A DNA stretch of 64,000 nucleotides. Origin: Anabaena cylindrica PCC 7122 (GTDB lineage: Bacteria; Cyanobacteriota; Cyanobacteriia; Cyanobacteriales; Nostocaceae). The notes beneath the pieces are model-generated. The model was not told the DNA's origin, made no database searches, and saw only the letters and a program-made list of their open reading frames with translations. Numbering within the stretch: the first letter of the stretch is position 1; the number at the start of each line of letters is the position of its first letter. The stretch lies in contig NC_019771.1 of assembly GCF_000317695.1 (NCBI RefSeq), forward strand, positions 186,001-250,000, given 5' to 3'. The position numbers and the translations under genes are program-made. Positions 44,374 to 54,101 of this stretch are shown one piece after another.

Positions 44374-44802
44374 TTATGTTCCTTTAACTCGAAAGTTAGT
44401 AGTGATGAAACTTCCAGTTCCAGAATATTGGGGTGTGGGATCGGGAATAGGTCCGCCGGGTGTAGGTTGCTGGGCGGGAACAAGAACTTGAAATTTGGCT
44501 TTAAATGTACTTCCTTTGAGTAAAACTGGTTTCCCGTTACATTTGGTTCTCAGGGCTTTTTGATTAGGGGCGAGGGATTCTATGGAAAGGATTCCTGCAC
44601 CGGGAATGGGATGTGATGGAGTCATATAAGGACAGCCGGGAACAATGACGCTTTTTTCATCGCCATCTACACACACCATTTTTTTGTTAATCATGTTTTT
44701 ACTAGACCCCACTATATTACCAGGAATTACGGTGACAATTGCTTGTCCAAATGGGGGGTTAAACATGGCGATGTCGCCTGTGGTTAAAATATAGTCAGCC
44801 AT
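44374..44802 (-). CDS. PAAR-like spike-tip protein (Afp10-like)
   Basis: 142 residues. A Gly/Pro-rich beta protein with MADYILTTGDIAMFNPPFG at the start, a VPGCPYMTPSHPIPGAG segment and a Thr/Pro-rich tail (PTPGGPIPDPTPQYSG). Length, position after the baseplate gene and the Gly-Pro-Cys-rich pattern fit the small tip proteins that cap the spike in contractile injection systems. Classical metal-binding His residues of PAAR are not obvious, so this assignment relies partly on context. Confidence 0.65.
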   Translation of the reverse strand: MADYILTTGDIAMFNPPFGQAIVTVIPGNIVGSSKNMINKKMVCVDGDEKSVIVPGCPYMTPSHPIPGAGILSIESLAPNQKALRTKCNGKPVLLKGSTFKAKFQVLVPAQQPTPGGPIPDPTPQYSGTGSFITTNFRVKGT

Positions 44803-44835
44803 AATAATCGAGATAAAAATTTGAATGCTTTTTTA

Positions 44836-46725
44836 TTAATCTACCCAAGCTTCTTCTTTCATGGTGGCATCCCTGAGCATTTGCGGGGTGACTCTACCAA
44901 TGATGGTGTTACCTTCTACTTGTCCGTTATTATTCAAGCGACAAATTTCTAGTACATTCACTCTGGGACTCAAATGAAACTCTTGTTCCAAAATCACTTG
45001 GGAAACTGGTTTTTGATTGAGATTAAAGTTAAGTTTGATGGTGATTTTTCCTGAAACTGGGCGGTCATTGATGTTGGATACGACTACATAAAAGCCTTTC
45101 GGATTATCTATAAATTGCTGATAGCTGACTTTGTGTGTGGCACGCAGTCCTTGGGCAGAAAATTCTAAGTCTGGCATTAAGGGTCTAAAGGTGGAAGTAC
45201 AAGATTGAATTCTTAATGTTAAAAGTCTGGCTATTTTCTCGCCTTCGTTTTCTGCTACTCCTGTGAGTTCGACAATTGCTTCTATTTCTATTTTCTTTTT
45301 AACTGGGGAATCAAATAATTTAAAGCGATAAATTCTTTCTAACCATTGGGAGTTAGGAACGAGTCGCATGGTTGCGCCGATTTTAGTTCCGATAAATGTA
45401 TTACCAATTTTGTTTTCTTGATGGCGACGGTAAATTTTTAATTGGGAATTATCCGCACCTGTGGGAATTTGCAAGGATGCACCGACTTGGTTTCCTAAAC
45501 GTGTATTACCTTCCATGTTTTGCCATAATTGTCTAGGTTTGTAAATTCTTAACCTGGCATCATGAACTAAACGCATGGTTTGACCGACTCTATCACCAAG
45601 GCGAGTATTACCGTCTATCCATTTGATTTGCGGTTGATGAATGTTTAAGGGGGGTTCTTCACTTATATTTAGGGTTTCCTCTGGTTCTGAATCTAGACGC
45701 GTATTTCCCGGCATTAATTCTAATTGATTCAGGGGGCGATAAATTCTTAAGTTAGGTTCTAGATCAAAGGGTACAGAATCAAATATAATGTGGGAATATT
45801 GTTGATGGTTAAGATTAAAGTTAACTTGAACGGTAATTTTGCCAGTAAGTTGGCGATCGCTCAAATTGGCAAGGGCAATAAAAAAACCATCAGGATTGCC
45901 AATAAATTGCTGATAAAATACAGTTTGTCTGACATGGGGACCCATTTGGCTCCCATTCGGTTCTAAGAGTAAGTTTTTTCCTTGAATGCGGATTAATATT
46001 TCTTTTTCTAGGTCATCTCCTGAAGGGTAATCATTAAGTTTAATCCTGGCCTCAATTTTGAATTTCTGTTGCGGCGGTGCATCAAATAAAATAAAGGGGT
46101 AACAACTTCCCCATGCTTGGGTGATTTGCATGGTGAGTGTTAAGATTCTCAAAGCATAATAAGTATGGGCGGGTTTTTCTTGGTCAATAATTCCTTTAGC
46201 AATGCGGAATTCTCGCCAATATCTCTCTGGGTGAATAACTTGATTACTGGGTAAGGCGAGTTGAACTTGAAAATAATGAGGTTTTTGGTCAAATTCAAAG
46301 ATAGAAATCGTCCGTTCTGGATAACTCAAACCGGAACTTTCTAAATAAATTTCCAGCATTTTTCTCATACCGGGAACTGTCCCCCGAATTTGATACAGGG
46401 GAACTATGTTACTAATAAATTGGCGTTTGGTTTTCTCATCCCAATCATCCCGCAAACTCAAAGCCACCCATCCGGCTAACCAGGGTAAAAATTCTCCTGG
46501 GGTTTGTTGGGGGTCAAAGTAGGTGTGAATTTGATCAATTAGCGTTTCTAAACCCCAAGATATTTCTGTGTTTTGGTCAACAATTTGGGGGGTAAAATCT
46601 GTTTGTTCTTCAGAAAAGCCACTGAGGATGCCTTCAAAGGCGAGTAAAAATCTACCTACAAAGGGATCTGTTTCCAGATAAGCTGGTAGATATTCTAAAT
46701 AACTACTTAGTTGTTCCTTTTCCAT
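44836..46725 (-). CDS. Phage tail protein I-like baseplate protein (Afp12-like) with duplicated C-terminal domain
   Basis: 629 residues. Residues 1-195 are a phage tail protein I domain (YLPAYLETDPFVGRFLLAFEGIL, LPWLAGWVALSLRDDW, RGTVPGMRKMLEIY). Two homologous beta-rich domains follow at about 210-318 and 466-580 (FDSPVKKKIEIEAIVEL and FDAPPQQKFKIEARIKL; both with SGKI or TGKI then T-x-NFNLN). Between and after them lie five GNTRLG-like motifs at about 340, 372, 406, 441 and 604. The baseplate part should join the wedge to the tube; the extra domains are not in the basic phage family and may make contact with a membrane or other partner. It overlaps the previous gene by 19 bases. Confidence 0.87.
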   Translation of the reverse strand: MEKEQLSSYLEYLPAYLETDPFVGRFLLAFEGILSGFSEEQTDFTPQIVDQNTEISWGLETLIDQIHTYFDPQQTPGEFLPWLAGWVALSLRDDWDEKTKRQFISNIVPLYQIRGTVPGMRKMLEIYLESSGLSYPERTISIFEFDQKPHYFQVQLALPSNQVIHPERYWREFRIAKGIIDQEKPAHTYYALRILTLTMQITQAWGSCYPFILFDAPPQQKFKIEARIKLNDYPSGDDLEKEILIRIQGKNLLLEPNGSQMGPHVRQTVFYQQFIGNPDGFFIALANLSDRQLTGKITVQVNFNLNHQQYSHIIFDSVPFDLEPNLRIYRPLNQLELMPGNTRLDSEPEETLNISEEPPLNIHQPQIKWIDGNTRLGDRVGQTMRLVHDARLRIYKPRQLWQNMEGNTRLGNQVGASLQIPTGADNSQLKIYRRHQENKIGNTFIGTKIGATMRLVPNSQWLERIYRFKLFDSPVKKKIEIEAIVELTGVAENEGEKIARLLTLRIQSCTSTFRPLMPDLEFSAQGLRATHKVSYQQFIDNPKGFYVVVSNINDRPVSGKITIKLNFNLNQKPVSQVILEQEFHLSPRVNVLEICRLNNNGQVEGNTIIGRVTPQMLRDATMKEEAWVD

Positions 46726-47690
46726 TTGTCTCCTAAACGTTGCATTGTGGAAATTTGTCCAATTTCTACTGTAACTAGTTCATGTTTTTGTAAAGAAATA
46801 CCGATTAGTTGATTTTGTTCATTTAATTTCTGCCGATCTTCTGCAAATTCGGTAATTTGAATTTCTTCAACATAATCAACCCCTGGTAAATCATCTAATA
46901 ATTCATAAAGTTCGGAAATATAAATATCTCTGCCAAAGGGATAACCTTGATTTTGCCAATAATCTGGGCAAGGGAAAGGATTAAAAAAAACTTCTATTCG
47001 CCTGGTTACTTCTGCTTGGACTGACGGAAAATTGGCACTATCATGTAAATATAGGATGGCAGCAATTTTTATTTTCACATAGTTAGGTTCAACAATGTGG
47101 ATGCGGGTGCTAATGAGTCTGCGTTGATCAAGAAATCTTTTAAGTGTTTTTTGGATATTTTCACTATCTGGGCTTTTGATTTTGGGTAACACGACTAAGG
47201 TAATATGTGCTTCAAATAGCTGGTTAACATCTGAGTGTTCTAAATCCCGTTCTGGTAAGCAGTTCACTCGTACCATGATGGCAGCATCCCCCAAGGCTTT
47301 CGCTGTTCTGGTTTGCAACCAGTCAAATAATATAAGTTGCTCAAAGTCTTTGACGGTGACGGCTCGGTAGCGTTGCCGTATTTGTGCTAGTGTTTTCTGG
47401 ATTTCTGCTTGCAAAATGGCATTCTGCTCACTGGTGGATTTTCCTTCTGGTAATGTCCAAGGTTTTCCTTTGAGCAGTGTTAAAAAGGCGGCTTGGTTGC
47501 GATCAGGAATTTGGTTAGTGCGATACAGCACCATTTCTGTTAACCAGGCGAATAATTCAATGAGGATAATTCCTGTATCCGAGGGGTTGTGATCTGTCCA
47601 TTCCGGGGCTTCGCTGGGAATGAGGCTAATGGCTTCTTGTACTAAGTCGGAATATGGGTGATCGTCTAGGTTGGTTAAGGGTAATGGCAT
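46707..47690 (-). CDS. Baseplate J-like wedge protein, short (Afp11-like)
   Basis: 327 residues. SEAPEWTDHNPSDTGIILIELFAWLTEMVLYRTNQIPDRN is the typical opening of baseplate-J/gp6-like proteins (only partly quoted: WTDHNPSDTG, LFAWLTEM), and RYRAVTVKDFEQL with a C-terminal GRDIYISELYELLDDLPGV segment completes the family pattern. It is part of the baseplate wedge of the contractile machine. It starts 2 bases after the larger baseplate-J gene, so it is translated together with it. The two J-type proteins probably pair in the wedge. Confidence 0.87.
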   Translation of the reverse strand: MPLPLTNLDDHPYSDLVQEAISLIPSEAPEWTDHNPSDTGIILIELFAWLTEMVLYRTNQIPDRNQAAFLTLLKGKPWTLPEGKSTSEQNAILQAEIQKTLAQIRQRYRAVTVKDFEQLILFDWLQTRTAKALGDAAIMVRVNCLPERDLEHSDVNQLFEAHITLVVLPKIKSPDSENIQKTLKRFLDQRRLISTRIHIVEPNYVKIKIAAILYLHDSANFPSVQAEVTRRIEVFFNPFPCPDYWQNQGYPFGRDIYISELYELLDDLPGVDYVEEIQITEFAEDRQKLNEQNQLIGISLQKHELVTVEIGQISTMQRLGDKWKRNN

Positions 47691-47692
47691 AG

Positions 47693-50600
47693 TTAATCTG
47701 TGTCTTGGGGTAGTTTTAAGGTGATGATATGCTGACCTGAGTAAATCAAGGTCTGGATATCAATGACTGCATCGGTGGGTTGGATATCTAGGGCGCGGAT
47801 GTAGCTTACCCCTGGTACTTTTTCCAGGACAGCATAGAGATCGGAATGATGCGGTTTACGTCCAAAATTCCATCCGCGTCCGTAGTCGCCTCCTGTAAGG
47901 GGATGGAGAAAACTATGTATGCGATCGCTCACAGCTACTTTCACCGCATCGGCATTTTCTACAGAAACAGGGACAATTTCGGTAATTACTCTGATTTCTT
48001 GCCATTTAGGACCGGATACCAGCAGTGTCATTGTGGGAACAAATCGAGTTTGTAAATAATTCCTGACACGATTGAGTAAGGCTAGTGTGGGGGTAGGTTG
48101 ACGTTCTCGACCGTAAGGAACAATGATGGCTAAAACCCGACCACCGCGAATTTCGCCGTTGAAAACTTGGATCTCATTTCCCTCTATGACTTTCTCAGGT
48201 GTACCATCAGGCTTTAGCCATAGTTCTTCTAGCAAAGGGTTGTAATCGGGAAACATCATTTCTGGGGTGATGATTTTGACCCTGGCTATATCTATAGATG
48301 CTTCATAGGCTAAATCTTCAAAATCCTGGGCTGTGACGGCGCGATTACGGTGGCGTAGTCGTTGGGGCGATCGCTCTTTGAGTTTATCCAATGATTCCTG
48401 CTCGCTGCCTCCTGTGGCATTTTCCCAGTTAATTACGCTGTCTATATAGGGGATAGTGGTTTTAAGTTCCACAATTGTTTGAGCAGCGCGATTACCTTTA
48501 TTACCACCTCCGGTACAATATTTACTCAGACGGATGTTGTTACGTCCTCTTGGTGGAATCATCCCCGCTTGTCCATCACCAAAATAAATTCTCCCAGTTT
48601 GACGATCAACAATATAATGACGGTCTTTAGGTGCAGAACTATAAAAGTCTGGTACTTCTTCCCAAGGTATCCAAACTTCTACTAACCGACCTGTTTCATC
48701 TTCAATAGGTGCAATACCTCCCGATTTTTGTTCAATAATTTGGCGCTCTTCATCAGGTGGTATTTTTCCTTCTTGAATTTCTAATTTTTGTCCTAGAAGG
48801 ATAGGGAAATGAGTGGTAGCAAATACTTGTTTAAGCTCGTTATTACTAGAACCTAAAACCTCATTTTCTAAAGTAATAGTTTGAGTTGCCCAAATAGTAT
48901 TAGTACGAACAGAACGGAGGCGAGGAGGTACGGGAAAATCAGCGGAAAAGGCTAATTGTCCGCATAGATAGCGCATTAATCCATATAATTTTAACCGTTG
49001 AAATTCTAATGCCCACTTAAAGAAATAGGTCAAGGGCAGGTTTTGGGAATTATTTGGCTGTTTCCTCCCACGTAACCAATAAAGTTCTTGACCAAAGTAG
49101 GGTGATGGAATCAAATCTGTCGGTCCGATAAATTGAATTAAGCCTTTCTGTACAAGGGCTTGGGTTTCATCCTGGACAATTAAGGGTTGCCATCCGTTGG
49201 GGCTAGCATATTCCCAAGCAATTCTCTGTAAATTAATGTCTGTTAGTCCCCGGTTAGCGTTGGGTGTAACTTCTTCCTGTTTTGGCGGTTCTACTTGTAA
49301 GTAAATACTGTTGGGACGATTAGAAAATGGTTTATTAAATCCTAAATAAACTGCTGAATTGGGATTAAGTTGGGGTGTTAAAGGGTGAAAACAACGAATG
49401 ACTTTACCTGCTCGTTGATGATCGTAATTTAGTGGTTTCGTCAAGATAACTAAGTTGCGATCGCCATCAATTAGTTCAATTTGCTTTTTTTCGGAATTAT
49501 TATCATCAAATTTAACAAACTCACCTATTTTTAATTGACTGACATCATCCAGATGTACAATAGTTTCCCCTTGTTTAGTGGCTTGAGATAACCTCAATAA
49601 TAAAGGACTACTTTCACAATAAATAAAGTCATTATACGCACAATAAAAAGCAGGTTTTTCTAGAGCAAATTTATAAGTTATACTCACCGATTGCAGGACA
49701 GGCGGATCAAAGGTATCGGAAGTGTTTTCCGCCATAACAAATTTACTTAAAACTCGACTCCCTGCTTTGTAGGCGTTCCGCGTGTTATTCTCCAAAATTA
49801 ACTTTCTTTCTGCCTCTACTTTGCCGATGATTTTAATTTCTTCTTGCAGAATTTCACCGCCAGAAGACTGAAGGCGAATAATGTCGTCAATTTCTAATTC
49901 ATCTACACTATCAACGTATATTTCTGATTGTCCAGAGGCAATGTTTTGGGAAACTATGGTGACATCGTTATATACAACATATTTTCTTTCTCTACCTTTT
50001 TTGCCATAAAGACCATTGGTAATTCTCGCCCGCAACCAATAATGATTTTCTATCTGATTACTATCTAAATTTGGTAAAGTTTGGGGAAACTGAAATGTGG
50101 CTGCCGTGCTAGTTTCTATAAACTTAATGGGTGATGAATTGCGATTCCATTTAAATTTATTTTTACTAGTTGTTTTTTCAATGATTTGCCACTCTTGTCC
50201 GTCGCCTATTTCCCAAGTAATTTCTAAATCATCGGTGTAACTCGGCGCATGACTCAAATGAGCATTAATTAGTATAATAACTCCAGGTTTAATAAATTCA
50301 TCAGCTAGAGGAATAGAAAAAGTATCATTATGTAGAGGTGTTGTACCAAAAGGGTAAAAATCTTTGCTTAAATCTAGGGAAGTATTGTTAAATAAACATA
50401 GTTTTGGAGTTTTGGTCTGATTGATATGGACACTAATATTAATTTGAGTGATTTCTGGTAAATTTTCCCGTTTGTGAGGTTTTAAAGTAACTTGTAACCA
50501 TTGGGCTTTCTGCCCGTTGATTTCTACAGGCATCAATTTAGGTAATTCAGTCAACGTCACAGTTAATTGGGCTGCATTTTCTTGGATTTGAACATTAGCT

Positions 50601-51271
50601 AAAGTTTGCCATTGCTTTTGATCCCAATAAGACCAAACTTGCAGCAATTCTTTGAGTTTAATAGCACTTTCTGGACTATCAGTATTAATGATGATAGTCG
50701 CAGTCGTTAATGCTGTGATCTTGAAAATTTCTTCACAATTGAGATAAAGATAATGTTCAACGGGTAGGTGTCCACGGAATGCTAAAAATGGTTCATTGAG
50801 GTGAGCAGTAGCAGGAACAGTGTGTTCTGTGCGATCGCTGTAGTAATCCCGATCTTCTACGACAAACAAGGCTTGTAGCTTGGTTCCAGTTACTAACAAA
50901 TCCTGTTCGGTTTCAAAGATAATTTCTTCTTTTTCGCCATCCAAAGGAGCGGCAGAAACTTGGGTATGTGCGGGAACTAGGGCATCTACGGGACTACGTT
51001 GAGCTAAACTAAAGGTGAGAGGTACTCTAGCGGGTTGGGGTGGAGTTTGTTGAGTCCCAATTAAGTTGAGAAATGCTAGCAAGTTGCGATCAGGAACGCA
51101 ATTTAAGCGATCGCTCACCGCTGTAGCCATGCGGCTGAAAATCCGAATTAGTGCTGAACTTGCATCTGGTTGACTAAAATCTTTACCAGTATATTTCTTG
51201 GCTAACGCTTGGGCTTGTTCAACTAAATCTTGATAGCTACGCTGGTCGATTTTGGGTGGAGGAATAGACAT
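47693..51271 (-). CDS. Large baseplate J-like assembly protein (Afp11-like)
   Basis: 1192 residues, in the size range of putative baseplate assembly proteins of contractile injection systems. The N-terminus (LAKKYTGKDFSQPDASSALIRIFSRMATAVSDRLN) and C-terminal part (RNRAVTAQDFEDLAYEAS, FGRKPHHSDLYAVLEKVPGVSYI) are baseplate-J signatures. The long middle is beta-rich (repeated IRLQSSGGEIL...GKVEAERKLIL and similar strand pairs). It is a wedge component that holds the sheath base around the spike. The start is 6 bases after the gp25 stop. No membrane segment is evident, so any attachment to membranes would have to be through another protein. Confidence 0.9.
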   Translation of the reverse strand: MSIPPPKIDQRSYQDLVEQAQALAKKYTGKDFSQPDASSALIRIFSRMATAVSDRLNCVPDRNLLAFLNLIGTQQTPPQPARVPLTFSLAQRSPVDALVPAHTQVSAAPLDGEKEEIIFETEQDLLVTGTKLQALFVVEDRDYYSDRTEHTVPATAHLNEPFLAFRGHLPVEHYLYLNCEEIFKITALTTATIIINTDSPESAIKLKELLQVWSYWDQKQWQTLANVQIQENAAQLTVTLTELPKLMPVEINGQKAQWLQVTLKPHKRENLPEITQINISVHINQTKTPKLCLFNNTSLDLSKDFYPFGTTPLHNDTFSIPLADEFIKPGVIILINAHLSHAPSYTDDLEITWEIGDGQEWQIIEKTTSKNKFKWNRNSSPIKFIETSTAATFQFPQTLPNLDSNQIENHYWLRARITNGLYGKKGRERKYVVYNDVTIVSQNIASGQSEIYVDSVDELEIDDIIRLQSSGGEILQEEIKIIGKVEAERKLILENNTRNAYKAGSRVLSKFVMAENTSDTFDPPVLQSVSITYKFALEKPAFYCAYNDFIYCESSPLLLRLSQATKQGETIVHLDDVSQLKIGEFVKFDDNNSEKKQIELIDGDRNLVILTKPLNYDHQRAGKVIRCFHPLTPQLNPNSAVYLGFNKPFSNRPNSIYLQVEPPKQEEVTPNANRGLTDINLQRIAWEYASPNGWQPLIVQDETQALVQKGLIQFIGPTDLIPSPYFGQELYWLRGRKQPNNSQNLPLTYFFKWALEFQRLKLYGLMRYLCGQLAFSADFPVPPRLRSVRTNTIWATQTITLENEVLGSSNNELKQVFATTHFPILLGQKLEIQEGKIPPDEERQIIEQKSGGIAPIEDETGRLVEVWIPWEEVPDFYSSAPKDRHYIVDRQTGRIYFGDGQAGMIPPRGRNNIRLSKYCTGGGNKGNRAAQTIVELKTTIPYIDSVINWENATGGSEQESLDKLKERSPQRLRHRNRAVTAQDFEDLAYEASIDIARVKIITPEMMFPDYNPLLEELWLKPDGTPEKVIEGNEIQVFNGEIRGGRVLAIIVPYGRERQPTPTLALLNRVRNYLQTRFVPTMTLLVSGPKWQEIRVITEIVPVSVENADAVKVAVSDRIHSFLHPLTGGDYGRGWNFGRKPHHSDLYAVLEKVPGVSYIRALDIQPTDAVIDIQTLIYSGQHIITLKLPQDTD

Positions 51272-51277
51272 AATTTG

Positions 51278-51664
51278 CTACTGTAAATAAAATGGATAAA
51301 CTAGATTAAATGAATTATTAGTGGTGCGAACTTGGTAATTAATAGAAATGTGCAGCACATTAGGTTGAGATGGATGAGAGAGTAGATCAATATCTAAAAC
51401 ATCTATGCGGGGTTCCCATTCCACCAAAGCTGATCGCACATCACTAATGATTTCACCCACTGTTCCGGCGCTGTTGGGTGCAAAAACGCGATCATGAATC
51501 CGACAGCCAAAATTTGGACGCATTACACGTTCACCTCTAGCGGTACTCAAAATCGCCCAAATGGACTGACGAACGCAATCTTCGTACTTGGCCATCAAAA
51601 CTTGTCCCTGCTCGTTAAACTGCACAGGATAAGTCCAACCTACGCCTAAAAAATCAATATCCAT
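51278..51664 (-). CDS. gp25-like baseplate protein (Afp9-like)
   Basis: 128 residues, the normal length of the GPW/gp25 family. Seen: VRQSIWAILSTARGERVMRPNFGCRI, which contains the family's conserved ARGER-R-FG core, and the DVRSALVEWEPRI helix. gp25 links the baseplate wedge to the first sheath ring. The ATG overlaps the previous TAA by one base (TAATG), so translation is coupled with the spike gene. Confidence 0.92.
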   Translation of the reverse strand: MDIDFLGVGWTYPVQFNEQGQVLMAKYEDCVRQSIWAILSTARGERVMRPNFGCRIHDRVFAPNSAGTVGEIISDVRSALVEWEPRIDVLDIDLLSHPSQPNVLHISINYQVRTTNNSFNLVYPFYLQ

Positions 51665-52371
51665 TACATCACCTCCAACGCCCCATTATTGACTTTTACC
51701 CCCGCAGCACAAGTAATTTCTAAGCCTGATTTAGCTGCAAATTCCGCTTTAGATTTAGCCTGAATATTGCAATTTGATCCGGCTTCAATTTTGCATTCTT
51801 GTTGAGTTTTAATTTCTAGATTTTTGCATTCAATTGCAATATCTTTATCTGTACTTTTAATGGTAATTTTTCCCTTGGCTTCAATATTTATGTCTTCTTC
51901 TATTTGAATACTCAGGGAATTTTTCTCACAATCAATTGTTATTTTGTTTTTACCACTTTTATCTTGGATAATAATTTTTTCTTTATCTTCAGTATCATCT
52001 AAAATAATCTTATGACCGCTACGGGATTTAATCATACGGATATTATTTTCACCATCATCATTTTTTAAAGGCGGTTTATCCTTACCATTCCATAAGCTTC
52101 CTAAAATATAAGGAAACGCCATATCTCCATGTTCAAAAGCTACTAAAACTTCATCATCTACTTCGGGTAAAAAGTAAAAGCCGCGATCTTCTCCAGCCAT
52201 TGGCGTAAGTACCCTGGCCCAAGCACTCTCATCTTCATCTGATAACCAGGGGAATTTTACTTTAATTCGCCCTACCCCATCAGGGTCTTTAATATTAGTA
52301 ACAACAGCAATTGTCACGCCATAAAAACGAGAACTGCTGTCTTCAGGCATTAACAAATCTATTCCGATCAT
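51664..52371 (-). CDS. Spike protein, gpV/gp5-like (C-terminal half of a VgrG/Afp8-type spike)
   Basis: 235 residues. An OB-fold part (YGVTIAVVTNIKDPDGVGRIKVKFPWL, WARVLTPMAG, FYFLPEVDDEVLVAFEHGD, PYILGSLWNGKDKPP; quoted in pieces) is followed by a beta-helix spike with short repeated strands (KITIDCEK, SIQIEEDINIEAKGKITIKS). In Afp8 and VgrG this part is fused to a gpD/gp27-like hub; here the hub is the preceding gene, with a 4-base overlap. The trimer forms the needle that the tip protein caps. Confidence 0.9.
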   Translation of the reverse strand: MIGIDLLMPEDSSSRFYGVTIAVVTNIKDPDGVGRIKVKFPWLSDEDESAWARVLTPMAGEDRGFYFLPEVDDEVLVAFEHGDMAFPYILGSLWNGKDKPPLKNDDGENNIRMIKSRSGHKIILDDTEDKEKIIIQDKSGKNKITIDCEKNSLSIQIEEDINIEAKGKITIKSTDKDIAIECKNLEIKTQQECKIEAGSNCNIQAKSKAEFAAKSGLEITCAAGVKVNNGALEVM

Positions 52372-53435
52372 GAGGCAGTTCTCCTAGCAGTAAATAGCGT
52401 ATTATAACCCTGAGACTCTGAGTAATTATGTTCGGTTGAGATAACATAATACATTCCACTGAATCGCTTTCCTACTCCAGTCACTTCGATGACTTTAGCA
52501 ATTCTCAAAGTAGGAATTCCGGCACAAGTACCTTCAGCAGTAATATAGGCGATCGCCATATCTTTAAACTGTCCTAAAGCTATTTGATCAGCTTCGGCTT
52601 TGCTGGATACAGGTTGACTAACTACTGTAGAAACAGATTTACCAAAGCTTTCCACTGCTTTGGCTCCAGTAGTTTTCCCACCCATTTTACTACCTTCTTT
52701 ACCCGCCGCAGCTTTACCCATAACTTCTTCTTTATCTTTAGGTATCCACCCACGTACTTCCACTTCTTCTACCTGTCCCATGCTACTCAAACGCGGTAAA
52801 AAATCACGTAAATTTTCTTGAAATTTTAAGGTTAAAATTTTTTGTCCATCATTCTGAGGCGGTTGAAAATATAATGTTTTATTATCAATAACTACTTCAT
52901 AGCCAATACGTTCTGCACGAGTTTGTAAAAAATCCCAATCCGTTTGATTATGCTGCAAAACGTATTCGTGTTTAACCTCGCTATCTTTAACTTTTGGTGT
53001 TAATCCCCTATCTCTAGCAATCTGACTAGCAATATCACTATCTTTCATTTTCGCATAAGATTTTGTTTTAGATCCACGCAATAAACGGTGACGCATATCA
53101 TGTCCCCTTACTACTAATATTGGTGGACAATTTTGGCTAAACTCTGGTTCTAAACCTGTAATTTCTCCCACAATTACTGTCTTTAATTTATTCTCATAAC
53201 CCATTTGAATTTCTACTTCGTTACCAATATCAAACAAATTATCATCAATCCAAGTTAGTTTACCTTTAGCTAAATCCCAACTGGTAAATTCTAAAGTAAA
53301 CATACTTGGTACTTCTACATCTTCAAAGACTTTTACAGAAATTAAATCTGCACTAGCTTCAGTAGAAAGCTTTTGTCCTTGAATCAGAACTCTCATATTA
53401 GGAGAAAGGGTTTTTACACCACCATAATCAGACAT
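52368..53435 (-). CDS. Spike hub, phage late control D/gp27-like (Afp8 N-terminal half)
   Basis: 355 residues. GPD-family features: PNMRVLIQGQKLSTEASADLISV at the start, MFTLEFTSWD, RGHDMRHRLLRG, RDRGLTPKVK and NQTDWDFLQTRAERIGYEV, the last being the classic hub signature. The end (GMYYVISTEHNYSESQGYNTLFTARR) is typical too. A trimer forms the hub between tube and spike. Good ribosome site (gaggag) before the ATG. A Gly/Lys/Ala-rich linker (about 245-265) separates the two halves of the protein. Confidence 0.9.
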   Translation of the reverse strand: MSDYGGVKTLSPNMRVLIQGQKLSTEASADLISVKVFEDVEVPSMFTLEFTSWDLAKGKLTWIDDNLFDIGNEVEIQMGYENKLKTVIVGEITGLEPEFSQNCPPILVVRGHDMRHRLLRGSKTKSYAKMKDSDIASQIARDRGLTPKVKDSEVKHEYVLQHNQTDWDFLQTRAERIGYEVVIDNKTLYFQPPQNDGQKILTLKFQENLRDFLPRLSSMGQVEEVEVRGWIPKDKEEVMGKAAAGKEGSKMGGKTTGAKAVESFGKSVSTVVSQPVSSKAEADQIALGQFKDMAIAYITAEGTCAGIPTLRIAKVIEVTGVGKRFSGMYYVISTEHNYSESQGYNTLFTARRTAS

Positions 53436-53447
53436 ATTTCTTCTCCT

Positions 53448-54101
53448 CTAAGTTTGACTAGGAATTCGCAAAGGTGGAATCGTTAGAACTAACCCAGGCG
53501 ATATTTTACGGGGATTATCTAGCCGATTTTCTTCAGCAATTATGCGCCATAAAGCCGGATCTCCATATTCTTCATTAGCAATACTGCTTAGGGTTTCTCC
53601 GCGTTTAACAATGCGAACCGGATCATCTATTAAATTTTCTTCTTTTTGTTGTTTTTCTGGCTCTGTCCACTCTCTAAATGTACAATTAAGTGTCGCTCGG
53701 ACGGGTGTACCATCCTCTAGAAACTGAGTCAAAGTTTTAGTCACACTTTCTAAAACACCATCGGGTAACAAAACACTATCTTTACCCCCAATTGTTCCCC
53801 AAACAAGCTTACATCGAGGTGGTCTTTTACTACTCGTCCCAATTCTCGGTTGAGTCAAATTAAAAATTTTCTTCGTATATTGCTGGACATTTTCTGGGGG
53901 AGAACCTGTAAGAGTGGTATCAAAGAATAACTCTATTGTTAAACTTGCTAAATCATTAGCAGCAGTCAATCCTTTATCACTTATGTTCCAACCAGTTTTA
54001 TTAATTTGTACCTGGTTAGGATTAAATAATACTTCGATTTCATCAGCAAAATCTCCATCATTGCTTTTCTCTGCTTTAATTTTTAGTTTTTCTAGCGCCA
54101 T
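53448..54101 (-). CDS. LysM-domain tail protein (Afp7-like)
   Basis: 217 residues. The N-terminal domain (LKIKAEKSNDGDFADEIEVLFNP, then LASLTIELFFDTTL) is the gp53-like part of Afp7-type proteins. The C-terminal LysM (about 162-212) reads RIVKRGETLSSIANEEYGDP, ALWRIIAEENRLDNPRKISPG, LTIPPL. In injection systems this protein encircles the hub and connects it to the tube, with LysM used as a structural clamp. Its ATG lies inside the end of the long repeat-protein gene (10-base overlap). Confidence 0.9.
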   Translation of the reverse strand: MALEKLKIKAEKSNDGDFADEIEVLFNPNQVQINKTGWNISDKGLTAANDLASLTIELFFDTTLTGSPPENVQQYTKKIFNLTQPRIGTSSKRPPRCKLVWGTIGGKDSVLLPDGVLESVTKTLTQFLEDGTPVRATLNCTFREWTEPEKQQKEENLIDDPVRIVKRGETLSSIANEEYGDPALWRIIAEENRLDNPRKISPGLVLTIPPLRIPSQT

